Counted from the first letter of the stretch, positions 16,881 to 26,217 are shown. The stretch: 64,000 nucleotides of DNA from an uncultured Marinobacterium sp. (GCA_947501565.1 CANMWJ010000008.1:120185-184184), one strand, 5' to 3'. Made by a program: numbers and translations. Notes: generated by a model from the sequence alone, not told the origin.

Positions 16881-17420
16881 ATGAGTTTTCTGAAATCGAA
16901 AATGTGGGTCAACTCGCTCGAACTGCTGTTCGAGCGGGTGCTCGGCTACACCGCCGCGCTGGTCATGTTTGTGATGATGGCCGTGACGCTGGTGGATGTA
17001 GTGGGGCGCGACCTGTTCTCGGCACCGCTTGCAGGCGGTTTCGAGATCACAGAGTTGCTGCTCGCAGCCCTGATCTTTCTGGGCCTGCCGATGGTGACGG
17101 CAGAGAACGCCCACGTGGATGTGGATCTGCTGGACTCCACCGTTCCGGCTTTCCTCAAACCGCTACAGAACGTGCTGATCACGCTGGTGAATGTGATCGC
17201 GTTTGGCGTGCTGTCGTGGATGTTGTGGAAGTTTGCGATCCGCACCTACGAATACGAAGACACCACCGCCATCCTGCAGATTCCGTTTGCCGGACTGGTG
17301 TTCCTGATGGCGGCCTGCTGTTCACTGTCGACGCTGGCGCTGGTGGTGATGCTGTTTGTAAGCCCGGGCAAGAAGTTGTTTGGCGGACGGCGTGACGACA
17401 AACCGGCAGGGGAGGAGTAA
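16881..17420 (+). CDS. dctQ: TRAP transporter small permease (DctQ)
   Basis: Inner-membrane 4-helix small subunit (179 aa). Hydrophobic segments lie at about residues 20-42, 55-75, 95-118 and 138-160, with the typical TLVDVVGRDLF and ELLLAALIFLGLPMVTAENAHVDVDLLD motifs of DctQ. It forms the permease with the DctM subunit that follows after 3 bp. The ATG at 16881, 16 bp after the dctP stop, is chosen over upstream frames because the protein then begins with a short amphipathic lead and matches the usual family length. Confidence 0.9.
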   Translation: MSFLKSKMWVNSLELLFERVLGYTAALVMFVMMAVTLVDVVGRDLFSAPLAGGFEITELLLAALIFLGLPMVTAENAHVDVDLLDSTVPAFLKPLQNVLITLVNVIAFGVLSWMLWKFAIRTYEYEDTTAILQIPFAGLVFLMAACCSLSTLALVVMLFVSPGKKLFGGRRDDKPAGEE

Positions 17421-17423
17421 CGC

Positions 17424-18740
17424 ATGGAAACCAGTCTGATCGGCTTTGCCGTGCTGATGATCCTGATTTTTGCCCGTGTGCCACTGGGTGTGGCGATGGG
17501 GTTGGTGGGCGTGTGTGGTTTTGCCTACGTCCAGTTGATCGAATTTGAAAACCCGCGCGGCTGGGCAGCAGCGCTGAATATGATCTCGCAGGTCGCCTTT
17601 GAAACCGGCCTGTCGTACAGCCTGTCGGTGGTGCCGCTGTTCATCCTGATGGGGAATTTTATTACCGAAGCGGGGTTGTCGGCTCAGTTATACCGCGCCT
17701 CCAATGCCTTCCTGGGTCACTTCAAGGGCGGTCTGGCGCTGGCGACGGTGGTCTCCTGCGGTGCGTTCTCCGCGGTGTGCGGTAGCTCTATGGCGACTGC
17801 GGCGACCATGTCCAAAGTAGCGATGCCGTCGATGCGTAAATACAACTACTCCGACGATCTGGCCAGTGGCGCGATTGCGGCGGGCGGCACGCTGGGCATC
17901 CTGATTCCGCCCAGTGTGATTCTGGTGATCTACGGCATCATGACAGAAACCGATATCGGCAAGCTGTTTATCGCCGGTCTGCTACCGGGTTTCATCGGCA
18001 TCGTGCTCTACATGGCGGCGGTCTCTGTGACCGTACGTCTGAAACCGGACGCCGGTCCTGCCGGGATCAAGGCGAGCTGGGGTGAACGTTTTGGTGCCCT
18101 GAAACATGTGTGGGGGATCTGCCTGCTGTTCACCGTGGTGATGGGCGGTATCTACAGCGGCATCTTTACGCCAACCGAAGCGGCGGGCATTGGTGCATCA
18201 GGGGCCTTCTTCATCGCGCTGCTGCGCCGCAGCCTGAGCTTTAAACGCCTGACCGGCACCCTGGTCAGCGCAGTGCGCACCACGGCGATGTTGTTCTTCC
18301 TGGTGATCGGCGCGGTGCTGTTCTCCAACTTTATCAACCTGGCCGGTCTGCCGGACAGCCTGCGCGACATGGTGCTGGCGATGGACCTGAGTCCGGTGCT
18401 GGTGATTCTGGCGATCGTGGCGATCTACGTACTGCTGGGCTGTGTGCTGGAAAGCATGTCGATGATCCTGCTGACCGTGCCGGTGTTCTACCCGCTGGTG
18501 CAGGCGATGGGTTTCGACCTGGTCTGGTTCGGCATCCTGGTTGTGGTTGTCACTGAGATCAGCCTGATCACACCGCCGGTGGGACTGAACGTCTTTGTCC
18601 TGAAAACCGTTTTGCCGGACGTGAAACTGTCCACGATCTTCAAAGGTGTAACGCCGTTCTGGATCGCTGACATCGTACGTCTGGTGTTGATCGCAACTAT
18701 TCCTGCGCTCTCCCTGGCTTTGCCGAAAATGGTTGGCTGA
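17424..18740 (+). CDS. dctM: TRAP transporter large permease (DctM)
   Basis: Large membrane subunit (438 aa, about 12 hydrophobic segments) that couples solute uptake to the sodium gradient. Family hallmarks include VPLFILMGNFITEAGLS, GGLALATVVSCGAFSAVCGSSMATAATM, the GTLGILIPPSVILVIYG segment, GIFTPTEAAGIGA and LITPPVGLNVFVLK. The AACGCATGG start follows GGGGAGGAG overlapping the dctQ end, so the two are translationally linked. An intrinsic terminator follows 15 bp after the stop. Confidence 0.92.
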   Translation: METSLIGFAVLMILIFARVPLGVAMGLVGVCGFAYVQLIEFENPRGWAAALNMISQVAFETGLSYSLSVVPLFILMGNFITEAGLSAQLYRASNAFLGHFKGGLALATVVSCGAFSAVCGSSMATAATMSKVAMPSMRKYNYSDDLASGAIAAGGTLGILIPPSVILVIYGIMTETDIGKLFIAGLLPGFIGIVLYMAAVSVTVRLKPDAGPAGIKASWGERFGALKHVWGICLLFTVVMGGIYSGIFTPTEAAGIGASGAFFIALLRRSLSFKRLTGTLVSAVRTTAMLFFLVIGAVLFSNFINLAGLPDSLRDMVLAMDLSPVLVILAIVAIYVLLGCVLESMSMILLTVPVFYPLVQAMGFDLVWFGILVVVVTEISLITPPVGLNVFVLKTVLPDVKLSTIFKGVTPFWIADIVRLVLIATIPALSLALPKMVG

Positions 18741-18755
18741 TTAAAAGCAGGTTGT

Positions 18756-18786
18756 CCCCGGTGGACGGTTCGCCGGGGGCCTTTTT
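18756..18786 (+). terminator. Intrinsic terminator after iac-linked dctM
   Basis: CCCCGGTG (18756-18763) pairs with CGCCGGGG (18771-18778, one wobble), followed by GCCTTTTT. A classic rho-independent terminator only about 30 bp before the usp start. Genes from usp onward therefore need read-through or a promoter inside or just after dctM. Confidence 0.75.
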
Positions 18787-18815
18787 AACAACGAACTAAA
18801 GCAGAGGACGGCCTG

Positions 18816-19304
18816 ATGATTCCGCAGTTCAACAACATTCTTTACGCCTCCGACTTGGGTGAGAGTGCCCGCCCGGCGTTTACGCTCGCGGCAAAAGAGG
18901 CGTTCAAACACGAGGCACAGCTGACCTTTCTGAACGTCGTGGAACCGGCCAGCGGTGCGGCGGAAGCCCTGCTGGATGGGTATCTGAGTGACGTGGACCT
19001 GCACAGCATGCGTAGCCAGGGGATCGCCAAAATCCGCGATCTGATGGACCAGCGCATCCGCCAGTTTTACAACGAAGAGTTGCAGAACCGGCTACCACTG
19101 AAGCACTACCCGCTGGCGCGGGTGGAGGAAGGGCCCGCAGCGGAAACCATCATCGAGGTGGCGGAGGAGTTGAACGCCGACCTGATCGTGATGGGAACCC
19201 GCACGCGTACCCATAGCGCACTGGGCCGCTTCTTTGTGGGCTCCACCGCGCAGAGCGTACTGCAGCTGTGTGATCGCCCGATGATGATCGTGCCGCTGAA
19301 GTAA
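18816..19304 (+). CDS. Universal stress protein (UspA family)
   Basis: A 162-aa single-domain Usp protein with an alpha/beta Rossmann-like fold. ILYASDLGESARPAF begins the fold, and the ATP-binding signature G-2x-G-9x-G(S/T) is seen in the C-terminal MGTRTRTHSALGRFFVGSTAQSVL-type region. It probably binds ATP and has a regulatory or protective role. It stands between the TRAP terminator and the ferredoxin/catechol dioxygenase genes; usp genes are often found beside TRAP operons, so it may belong functionally to the transporter. GAGGACGG is the ribosome-binding site; the next gene starts 3 bp after its stop. Confidence 0.85.
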   Translation: MIPQFNNILYASDLGESARPAFTLAAKEAFKHEAQLTFLNVVEPASGAAEALLDGYLSDVDLHSMRSQGIAKIRDLMDQRIRQFYNEELQNRLPLKHYPLARVEEGPAAETIIEVAEELNADLIVMGTRTRTHSALGRFFVGSTAQSVLQLCDRPMMIVPLK

Positions 19305-19307
19305 CGG

Positions 19308-19652
19308 GTGTCTAACGTTATGGGCGAGCGATACCGAATCGCAGTTGAGAACAGCGAAGAGCAGTTCCACTGCAGTGCCGACACCACTTTGCTGGTGGGC
19401 ATGGAGCGAGCGCAGAACCAAGCGCTCAGTGTGGGCTGCCGGGGTGGCGGCTGTGGTGTCTGCCGAATCCGCGTCCTGCGCGGTGAGTATGAGCGTAAGC
19501 GGATGAGCCGCGCCCATGTCTCAGAACAGGAAGAACAAAACGGGGTGGCGCTGGCCTGCCGGATCATGCCACGCAGTGATCTGCTGATCTGCGCCGATCC
19601 TAGTGAACATGCAAAAACGAGTGCTAATCAATCCGACAATAACAACGCTTAG
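19308..19652 (+). CDS. xylT: XylT-like plant-type [2Fe-2S] ferredoxin
   Basis: A 114-aa ferredoxin with the Cys-x4-Cys-x2-Cys cluster motif in [14 protein letters not shown] and a fourth cysteine in ALACRI about 30 residues later. XylT-type ferredoxins reduce the active-site iron of catechol 2,3-dioxygenase when it becomes oxidised to Fe(III), for example by substituted catechols. As on the TOL plasmid, it directly precedes the dioxygenase gene (12-bp gap). The start is either the GTG at 19308 or the ATG at 19320; neither has a strong ribosome-binding site, and translation may be coupled to usp. Confidence 0.85.
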   Translation: MSNVMGERYRIAVENSEEQFHCSADTTLLVGMERAQNQALSVGCRGGGCGVCRIRVLRGEYERKRMSRAHVSEQEEQNGVALACRIMPRSDLLICADPSEHAKTSANQSDNNNA

Positions 19653-19663
19653 AGGATAAACCG

Positions 19664-20587
19664 ATGCGAAAAGGTGTAATGCGTCCCGGTCATGTGCAGA
19701 TCCGGGTGCTGGATGTGCAGGAAGCTCTGGCTCACTACCGCGACCTGCTGGGTCTGATCGAAGTGGAAACCGACAGTGAAGGCCGTGTCTACCTGAAAGG
19801 CTGGACTGAGGTGGACAAATTCTCCGTGGTGCTGCGCGAAGCCGACGCTCCGGGTATGGACTTTATGGGCTTTAAAGTACTGGATACCACCACGCTGGCC
19901 AGTCTGGAATCTGCCCTTAAAGAGAACGGCATCGAGGTAGAGGAGATCCCGGCGGGTGAGCTGAACGGTTGCGGCCGTCGCCTGCGTTTTGTCGCGCCAT
20001 CCGGCCACAGCTTCGAACTGTACGCCGAAAAAGAGCAGACCGGTAAGTGGGGCCTCTCCAAGGTGAATCCGGAAGCCTGGCCGCGTGACCTTAAGGGCAT
20101 GAAAGCGACTCGCTTCGACCACTGCCTGCTGTACGGCACCAACATCCAGCAGACCTATGAACTGTTCCGCGACGTGCTGGGTTTCGATCTGGCCGAGCAG
20201 GTGGTTGATCCGGAAGGTAACAAAGCGGCGGTGTTCCTGACCGCCAGCATGAAAGCGCATGACGTGGCGTTCATTGACTGTCCGGAGCCGGGCAAATTCC
20301 ACCACGCATCTTTCTTCCTGGAAACCTGGGAGGACGTATTGCGCGCGGCGGACCTGATCACCATGACCGAGACCTCCATCGATATCGGCCCGACCCGTCA
20401 CGGTCTGACCCACGGCAAAACCATCTATTTCTTCGACCCATCCGGCAACCGCAACGAAGTGTTCTGCGGTGGCGATTACCACTACCCGGATCACGAACCG
20501 GTGACCTGGACCGTGGATCAGCTGGGCAAGGCGATCTTCTACCACGATCGCGTACTGAACGAGCGTTTCCTGTCAGTACTGACCTGA
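19664..20587 (+). CDS. xylE: Catechol 2,3-dioxygenase (extradiol, XylE type)
   Basis: A 307-aa extradiol dioxygenase, the same length as TOL XylE and very similar throughout: [17 protein letters not shown] at the start, [36 protein letters not shown] and an almost identical C-terminus. The Fe(II) ligands of the family fall in RFDHCLLYG (His153 in XylE numbering), KFHHASF (His214) and NRNEVFCGG (Glu265). It opens catechol between C2 and C3 to 2-hydroxymuconic semialdehyde. Two vicinal-oxygen-chelate repeats are visible (about 5-120 and 145-290). AGAGGATAAACC is the ribosome-binding site. Confidence 0.97.
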   Translation: MRKGVMRPGHVQIRVLDVQEALAHYRDLLGLIEVETDSEGRVYLKGWTEVDKFSVVLREADAPGMDFMGFKVLDTTTLASLESALKENGIEVEEIPAGELNGCGRRLRFVAPSGHSFELYAEKEQTGKWGLSKVNPEAWPRDLKGMKATRFDHCLLYGTNIQQTYELFRDVLGFDLAEQVVDPEGNKAAVFLTASMKAHDVAFIDCPEPGKFHHASFFLETWEDVLRAADLITMTETSIDIGPTRHGLTHGKTIYFFDPSGNRNEVFCGGDYHYPDHEPVTWTVDQLGKAIFYHDRVLNERFLSVLT

Positions 20588-20670
20588 TAAACAAAACCCA
20601 TCCGGCCCAATCGATATCAGGGCCGGGTGGGATGCACAACACGGAATTAGCCATCTTCCCGAGAGACGAC

Positions 20671-22131
20671 ATGAAAGAGTTTAAGAATTTTATTAACGGT
20701 GAATTTGTCACCACCCAGAGCGGAAAGACCTTTGAAAACCGCAACCCGGTGGATGACAGCCTGATCGGTATGGTGCACGAAGCGGGCCGCCCAGAGGTGG
20801 ATGCTGCTGTTGCTGCGGCCAAAGCGGCGATGCGCGGGCCTTGGGGCAAGATGACGCAGGCTGAGAGAATTGCGCTGCTCGATAAGGTGGCGAACCGTAT
20901 CAACGAGCGTTTCGACGAATTCCTGGATGCCGAGTGTAAAGACACCGGTAAACCCCACAAGATCGCCTCGCACATCGATATTCCGCGTGGTGCGGCCAAC
21001 TTTAAAGCGTTCTCCGAAACCCTGGCGAATCACCCGACCGAAGCGTTCAAGCTGGATACGCCGGACGGTAAAAGCGCACTGAACTACGGTCACCGCAAAC
21101 CCAAGGGCGTGATTGCCGTGATCAGCCCCTGGAACCTGCCGCTGCTGCTGATGACCTGGAAAGTTGGTCCGGCACTGGCTTGCGGTAACACCGTGGTGGT
21201 GAAACCGTCCGAAGAAACGCCCGCGACCACCACCCTTCTGGGTGAAGTGATGAACGAGTGTGGCGTACCTGAAGGCGTGTACAACGTAGTGCACGGCTTC
21301 GGCCCTGATTCTGCCGGTGCGTTCCTGACTGAACACCCGGATGTAGACGCCATCACCTTCACCGGCGAAACCAAAACCGGCGAGATCATCATGCGTGCCG
21401 CGTCTGTGGGCCTGCGCAACATCTCGCTGGAATGTGGCGGTAAAAACCCTGGCATCGTCTTTGCCGACTGCGATATGGACAAAGCGATCGAAGGCACCAT
21501 GCGTTCCGCCTTTGTGAACTGTGGACAGGTCTGCCTGGGTACCGAACGTGTGTACGTAGAACGTCCGATCTTTGAAGAGTTTGTCCAGCGTCTGAAAGAG
21601 GGTGCGGAGAAGCTGAAGCTGGGCCGCCCGGAAGATTCCAGCGTGGACTTTGGTCCGCTGGTCTCTCAGGAACACAAAGAGAAAGTGCTGTCCTACTACC
21701 GCCTGGCGGTGGAAGAGGGCGCAACCGTAGTAACCGGTGGCGGTATCCCTGAGATGGGTGAAGACCTGAACGCCGGTGCCTGGGTTGAGCCAACTATCTG
21801 GACTGGCCTGTCTGACGATGCCCGCGTGATCAACGAAGAGATCTTCGGCCCTTGCTGCCATATCCGTCCGTTCGATACCGAAGAGGAGGTGATCGCGCTG
21901 GCAAACGACACCAAGTACGGCCTCTCTGCTGCTGTCTGGACCGAAAACGCCTCCCGCGCCTGCCGCGTCGCAGAGGAATTGGACGTGGGCATCGCTTGGG
22001 TGAATAGCTGGTTCTTGCGTGACCTGCGCACCGCTTTTGGTGGCGCCAAAGAGTCCGGTATCGGCCGCGAAGGTGGTGTGCACGGTTTGGAGTTCTACAC
22101 AGAGCTCAAGAACGTTTGTATCAAACTTTGA
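20671..22131 (+). CDS. xylG: 2-hydroxymuconic semialdehyde dehydrogenase
   Basis: A 486-aa NAD-dependent aldehyde dehydrogenase, the standard length for XylG/DmpC. It oxidises 2-hydroxymuconic semialdehyde to 2-hydroxymuconate. The NAD-binding region has SPWNLPLLLMTWKVGPALA and TFTGET; the catalytic glutamate lies in LECGGKNPG and the nucleophile Cys288 in NCGQVCLGTERVYV. The ATG at 20671, not an upstream in-frame ATG (20632), gives the family N-terminus MKEFKNFINGEFV and has GAGAGACGAC before it. It is followed by a 250-bp gap with a palindromic repeat. Confidence 0.95.
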   Translation: MKEFKNFINGEFVTTQSGKTFENRNPVDDSLIGMVHEAGRPEVDAAVAAAKAAMRGPWGKMTQAERIALLDKVANRINERFDEFLDAECKDTGKPHKIASHIDIPRGAANFKAFSETLANHPTEAFKLDTPDGKSALNYGHRKPKGVIAVISPWNLPLLLMTWKVGPALACGNTVVVKPSEETPATTTLLGEVMNECGVPEGVYNVVHGFGPDSAGAFLTEHPDVDAITFTGETKTGEIIMRAASVGLRNISLECGGKNPGIVFADCDMDKAIEGTMRSAFVNCGQVCLGTERVYVERPIFEEFVQRLKEGAEKLKLGRPEDSSVDFGPLVSQEHKEKVLSYYRLAVEEGATVVTGGGIPEMGEDLNAGAWVEPTIWTGLSDDARVINEEIFGPCCHIRPFDTEEEVIALANDTKYGLSAAVWTENASRACRVAEELDVGIAWVNSWFLRDLRTAFGGAKESGIGREGGVHGLEFYTELKNVCIKL

Positions 22132-22270
22132 GATTGTCTTTTGACCCGGAGCGGTGTTGCGAGTCCTCCTGCGCGTGCTCATTAACTGGCGTTAACTCCG
22201 CTGCTCGTCAGCCTCGCGCCTTGCTCCGAAGCAAAATCCAAGACTCAAAGTACGTGGTTAATTTACTGCT

Positions 22271-22295
22271 CGTTCCCATGCTCCGCGTGGGAACG
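22271..22295. repeat. Palindromic intergenic repeat CGTTCCCA / TGGGAACG
   Basis: Perfect 8-bp arms (22271-22278, 22288-22295) around TGCTCCGCG. This motif, with a central CTCCGCG, resembles a REP-type element common in gammaproteobacteria. It lies in the xylG - xylJ gap (22132-22380), the longest gap inside the meta genes; nothing else is recognised there. Confidence 0.6.
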
Positions 22296-22380
22296 TGATT
22301 CCGACAACGGAACACGGTCGTCCAGATATAAAGAACACCGGAGTTTATGGCCGACCGCAGAGACCGAACAGAGAACAGTT

Positions 22381-23166
22381 ATGAACAAAGAACAGATTAT
22401 CCAGTGCGGTGACGAGTTGTTTGAGGCGATGTCCAATCGCACCACCTTGCGTCCGTTCACCGAACGTTACGACGACATCACCATTGAAGACGCCTACAAC
22501 ATCTCCCTGCGCATGATTGAACGTCGTGTGGAAGCAGGCGAGAAGATCATCGGCAAGAAAATCGGTGTCACCTCCAAAGCGGTGCAGAACATGCTCAACG
22601 TGCACCAGCCGGACTTTGGTTTTCTGACCGACAAAATGGCGTTCAGCCAGGGGCAGGAGATGCCGATCAGCGAGCAGCTGATCCAGCCAAAAGCGGAAGG
22701 TGAGATCGCCTTCATCCTGAAAAAAGACCTGATGGGGCCGGGCGTCACCAACGCAGACGTCCTGGCGGCGACCGACTGCGTGATCCCGTGTTTTGAGGTG
22801 GTCGATTCCCGTATTGAGAACTGGCAGATCAAGATTCAGGACACTGTGGCAGACAATGCGTCGTGTGGCCTGTTTATCCTTGGCGATAAAGCGATTGATC
22901 CGCGCAAAGTGGATCTGGCGACCTGCGGCATGGTGGTGGAGAAGAACGGTTCCGTGATCTCTACCGGTGCCGGTGCAGCGGCGCTGGGCAGCCCGGTGAA
23001 CTGTGTGGCCTGGCTGGCAAACACCTTGGGTGAGTTCGGTATCCCGCTGAAAGCCGGTGAAGTGATCCTGTCCGGTTCTCTGGTGCCGCTGGAGCCGGTG
23101 GTGGCTGGTGATCATATGTCGGTGTCCATCGGTGGCATCGGCTCTGCTTCTGTGAAGTTTGTCTGA
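22381..23166 (+). CDS. xylJ: 2-hydroxypenta-2,4-dienoate (2-oxopent-4-enoate) hydratase
   Basis: A 261-aa member of the MhpD/XylJ hydratase-decarboxylase family. It adds water to 2-hydroxypenta-2,4-dienoate to give 4-hydroxy-2-oxovalerate and is metal dependent. Family segments include [27 protein letters not shown], the acidic KAEGEIAF metal-binding motif, [10 protein letters not shown] and [23 protein letters not shown]. The closest relative in the window is the decarboxylase at 25157; the protein begins [17 protein letters not shown], as hydratases do. The aldehyde dehydrogenase gene follows after 11 bp. Confidence 0.93.
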   Translation: MNKEQIIQCGDELFEAMSNRTTLRPFTERYDDITIEDAYNISLRMIERRVEAGEKIIGKKIGVTSKAVQNMLNVHQPDFGFLTDKMAFSQGQEMPISEQLIQPKAEGEIAFILKKDLMGPGVTNADVLAATDCVIPCFEVVDSRIENWQIKIQDTVADNASCGLFILGDKAIDPRKVDLATCGMVVEKNGSVISTGAGAAALGSPVNCVAWLANTLGEFGIPLKAGEVILSGSLVPLEPVVAGDHMSVSIGGIGSASVKFV

Positions 23167-23177
23167 GGAGTCGAGCG

Positions 23178-24089
23178 ATGAGCAAGAAACTGAAAGCGGC
23201 CATCATCGGCCCCGGTAACATCGGCACCGACCTGCTGATCAAAATGTTCCGCTCCGAGTGGATCGAACCGGTCTGGATGGTGGGTATCGACCCGACCTCT
23301 GATGGTCTGAAACGTGCCGAAGAGATGGGCCTCAAAACCACATCTGAAGGTGTGGACGGTCTGCTGCCCCACGTGATCGAAGACGATATCCGTGTCGCGT
23401 TTGATGCGACGTCTGCTTACGTACACGCCGAGAATAGCCGCAAGCTGAACGAGCTGGGTGTGATCATGGTTGACCTGACACCCGCAGCGATCGGCCCGTA
23501 CTGTGTGCCGCCGGTAAACCTGAAGCAGCACGCCAAAGAGCTGGAGATGAACGTCAACATGGTGACCTGCGGTGGCCAGGCGACCATCCCGATGGTGGCG
23601 GCGGTTTCTCAGGTACAGGACGTGGAATACGGTGAGATTATCGCCACCGTATCTTCTCGCTCCGCAGGACCGGGCACCCGTAAGAACATCGACGAATTTA
23701 CCCGCACCACCGCTGGCGCGGTTGAGAAGGTGGGCGGCGCGGATAAAGGCAAAGCGATCATCATTATCAACCCGGCTGAGCCACCACTGATCATGCGCGA
23801 CACCGTGCACTGTCTGACCAAGGACACCCCGGACGAAGCGGCAATCACCGAATCCGTGCACAACATGGTGAAAGAAGTACAGAAATACGTGCCGGGTTAC
23901 CGCTTGGTAAACGGTCCTGTCTTCGACGGTAACCGCGTCTCTGTCTTCCTGGAAGTGGAAGGTCTGGGTGACTACCTGCCGAAGTATGCCGGCAACCTGG
24001 ACATCATGACCGCGGCCGGTCTGCGTACCGCCGAGATGTTCGCGGAAGAGGCGGCGAACGGGTCTATTACATTGCCGGAACGTGGCTAA
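23178..24089 (+). CDS. xylQ: Acetaldehyde dehydrogenase (acylating)
   Basis: A 303-aa CoA-acylating acetaldehyde dehydrogenase (DmpF/MhpF/XylQ type). It starts with a Rossmann motif, [17 protein letters not shown], and the catalytic cysteine sits in [15 protein letters not shown] (about residue 130). It converts acetaldehyde channelled from the partner aldolase to acetyl-CoA with NAD+. It is placed immediately upstream of the aldolase with which the family forms a heterotetramer. GAGGAGTCGAGCG precedes the ATG. Confidence 0.96.
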   Translation: MSKKLKAAIIGPGNIGTDLLIKMFRSEWIEPVWMVGIDPTSDGLKRAEEMGLKTTSEGVDGLLPHVIEDDIRVAFDATSAYVHAENSRKLNELGVIMVDLTPAAIGPYCVPPVNLKQHAKELEMNVNMVTCGGQATIPMVAAVSQVQDVEYGEIIATVSSRSAGPGTRKNIDEFTRTTAGAVEKVGGADKGKAIIIINPAEPPLIMRDTVHCLTKDTPDEAAITESVHNMVKEVQKYVPGYRLVNGPVFDGNRVSVFLEVEGLGDYLPKYAGNLDIMTAAGLRTAEMFAEEAANGSITLPERG

Positions 24090-24104
24090 GCGGAGGATTA
24101 CACG

Positions 24105-25145
24105 ATGAACCTGAAAGACAAAAAAGTAGTACTCCACGATATGAGCCTGCGTGACGGCATGCACGCCAAACGCCACCAGATCTCGCTGGAACAGATGGTG
24201 GATATCGCCACCGGGCTGGACGACGCGGGTATGCCACTGATCGAAGTGACCCACGGTGACGGTCTGGGCGGCACCTCCGTGAACTACGGTTTCCCGGCGC
24301 ATTCCGACGAGGAGTACCTGGGGGCGGTCATCCCTAAGATGAAAAACGCCAAGGTCTCCGCGCTGCTGCTGCCGGGGATTGGTACCGTTGATCATTTGCG
24401 CATGGCGAAAGACCTGGGTGTCAGCACCATCCGCGTAGCGACCCACTGCACCGAAGCGGACGTCTCCGAACAGCACATCGGCCTCGCCGCCAAGCTGGAG
24501 ATGGACACCGTAGGTTTCCTGATGATGGCGCATATGGCGTCTCCCGAGAAGATTCTGGAGCAAGCCAAGTTGATGGAGTCCTATGGCGCCAACTGCATCT
24601 ACTGCACCGACTCCGCCGGTTACATGCTGCCAGATGAGGTGACCGAAAAGATCGCTTTGCTGCGTGCGGAGCTGAATCCAAATACCGAGATCGGTTTCCA
24701 CGGTCACCACAACATGGGCATGGCGATTGCCAACTCGCTGGCAGCAGTTGACGCCGGTGCAGTGCGTGTCGACGGCTCCGTTGCCGGTCTGGGTGCTGGT
24801 GCGGGTAACACGCCACTGGAAGTCTTTGTGGCGGTACTGGATCGCATGCAGGCGGACCACGGTATCGATCTGTACAAGATCATGGATGTAGCGGAAGACC
24901 GTGTCGTACCGATGATGGATCAGCCGATCCGTGTCGACCGTGACGCACTGACGCTGGGTTACGCCGGGGTTTACTCCTCCTTCCTGCTGTTCGCCAAACG
25001 CGCCGAAGCCAAATACGGCATCCAGGCGCGTGACCTGCTGGTAGAGCTGGGCCGTCGCGGTACCGTCGGCGGACAGGAAGACATGATTGAAGACCTGGCG
25101 CTGACTATGGCGCAGCAACGCGCTAACCAGACTAACAACGTTTAA
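24105..25145 (+). CDS. xylK: 4-hydroxy-2-oxovalerate aldolase
   Basis: A 346-aa class II aldolase (DmpG/XylK type) with an HMGL-like TIM barrel (about 1-265) and a C-terminal communication domain that contacts the acetaldehyde dehydrogenase. [15 protein letters not shown] provides the base and metal-binding aspartate, and [15 protein letters not shown] the metal-binding histidines. It cleaves 4-hydroxy-2-oxovalerate to pyruvate and acetaldehyde. The pair with the preceding gene is separated by 15 bp, and the following decarboxylase by 11 bp. Confidence 0.96.
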   Translation: MNLKDKKVVLHDMSLRDGMHAKRHQISLEQMVDIATGLDDAGMPLIEVTHGDGLGGTSVNYGFPAHSDEEYLGAVIPKMKNAKVSALLLPGIGTVDHLRMAKDLGVSTIRVATHCTEADVSEQHIGLAAKLEMDTVGFLMMAHMASPEKILEQAKLMESYGANCIYCTDSAGYMLPDEVTEKIALLRAELNPNTEIGFHGHHNMGMAIANSLAAVDAGAVRVDGSVAGLGAGAGNTPLEVFVAVLDRMQADHGIDLYKIMDVAEDRVVPMMDQPIRVDRDALTLGYAGVYSSFLLFAKRAEAKYGIQARDLLVELGRRGTVGGQEDMIEDLALTMAQQRANQTNNV

Positions 25146-25156
25146 GGGCATTTCTG

Positions 25157-25948
25157 ATGGGTAACTTAACCAAAGCACAAATCGAAGAACTGGCGATCCA
25201 TCTGGAAAACGCTGAACTGGAAGCCTACGAAGTCACCAAGATCACCGACGACTTCCCGCAGATGACCTACGAAGACGCCTTCGACATTCAGTGGGAGATC
25301 CGTCGTCGCAAAGAAGCGCGTGGCAACAAAATCGTTGGCATGAAGATGGGCCTGACCTCCTGGGCGAAGATGTCCCAGATGGGCGTTGAGCACCCGTGCT
25401 ACGGATTCCTGGCGGACTACTTCTCCGTGCCGGAAGGTGGCGAGATCAAACACGATGAGCTGATCCACCCGAAGATCGAAGCGGAGCTGGCCTTTGTCAC
25501 TAAAGCCCCGCTGAAAGGACCGGGTGTACACATTGGTGATGTGCTGCGTGCCACCGACTTTGTGATGCCAGCGATCGAGGTGATCGACTCCCGCTACAAG
25601 GATTTCAAATTCGACCTGAAAAGCGTGATCGCTGACAACTCCTCCTCCACCCGTTTTATCACCGGTGGCCGTATGGCTGATGTCTCGGATCTGGACCTGA
25701 AAAACCTGGGTGTGGTGATGGAGATTAACGGCGAAGTCGTAGAGGTAGGTGCCGGTGCAGCAGTGCTGGGGCATCCGGCGGCGTCCGTAGCGATGCTGGC
25801 GAACATGTTGGGCGAGCGCGGTGAAGAGCTGCCAGCCGGTTCCTTTGTGATGATCGGTGCGATCACCGCAGCTGTGCAAGTAAACAAGGGTGACAGCTTC
25901 TGCGTGCGCTACCAAGATCTGGGCACCGTCTCCGGCAAGTTTGTGTAA
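25157..25948 (+). CDS. xylI: 2-oxo-3-hexenedioate (4-oxalocrotonate) decarboxylase
   Basis: A 263-aa member of the same fold as the hydratase at 22381, identified as the decarboxylase by its N-terminus MGNLTKAQIEELAIHLENAELEAYE-like region, position beside the tautomerases and sequence such as GMKMGLTSWAKMSQMGVEHPCYGFL and KIEAELAFVTK (metal site). It releases CO2 from 2-oxo-3-hexenedioate to give 2-hydroxypentadienoate. In known pathways it forms a complex with the hydratase so that the unstable product is passed on. The tautomerase gene starts 15 bp downstream after CCGGAGG. Confidence 0.93.
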   Translation: MGNLTKAQIEELAIHLENAELEAYEVTKITDDFPQMTYEDAFDIQWEIRRRKEARGNKIVGMKMGLTSWAKMSQMGVEHPCYGFLADYFSVPEGGEIKHDELIHPKIEAELAFVTKAPLKGPGVHIGDVLRATDFVMPAIEVIDSRYKDFKFDLKSVIADNSSSTRFITGGRMADVSDLDLKNLGVVMEINGEVVEVGAGAAVLGHPAASVAMLANMLGERGEELPAGSFVMIGAITAAVQVNKGDSFCVRYQDLGTVSGKFV

Positions 25949-25963
25949 GCCGGAGGTCCCGCG

Positions 25964-26155
25964 ATGCCAATCGTACAGGTCAACATGATGGCCGGGCGCA
26001 CCGACCAGCAGAAAGAGTCGATGATCCGCAAAGTTACCGACGCGGTGATGGACGCGGTTTCTGCGCCGGAGCAGAACGTCACTGTCCTGATCAACGAGAT
26101 CCCGAAGTCTGAGTTCGGGATCGGCGGACAGACTGCGGAGAAGCTGGGGCGTTAA
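25964..26155 (+). CDS. xylH: 4-oxalocrotonate tautomerase, copy 1 (lacks Arg39)
   Basis: A 63-codon tautomerase. After removal of Met the catalytic base is Pro1; Arg11 and Phe50 of the canonical enzyme are present (GRTDQQK and SEFGIGG). The residue equivalent to Arg39 is Thr (NVTVLINEIP), a substitution at a position that in the P. putida enzyme interacts with the substrate carboxylate and drives electron flow. It is about 75% identical (47/63 by my count) to copy 2, which keeps Arg39. The two may form a heterohexamer or copy 1 may have altered activity (inference). CGGAGGTCCCGCG is the ribosome-binding site. Confidence 0.93.
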   Translation: MPIVQVNMMAGRTDQQKESMIRKVTDAVMDAVSAPEQNVTVLINEIPKSEFGIGGQTAEKLGR

Positions 26156-26217
26156 GCCCCGGCGCAATGCTCTCTAGATACCCTCAATATTCTGGAGCAG
26201 AACAGAGGAACCCGATT

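Noticed and set aside
22132..22380. Hidden xylF or other gene in the xylG-xylJ gap
   Set aside because: No frame longer than about 60 codons, no similarity to alpha/beta hydrolases, and the gap contains a REP-like palindrome.
23112..25178. A 688-codon minus-strand frame opposite the acetaldehyde dehydrogenase and aldolase genes
   Set aside because: It mirrors codon bias of two certain plus-strand genes, has no family features and is His/Val/Gln-rich as antisense frames are. The same applies to long frames opposite iacC, xylG, the acyl-CoA synthetase (30639-32327) and mmsA (54985-56370).
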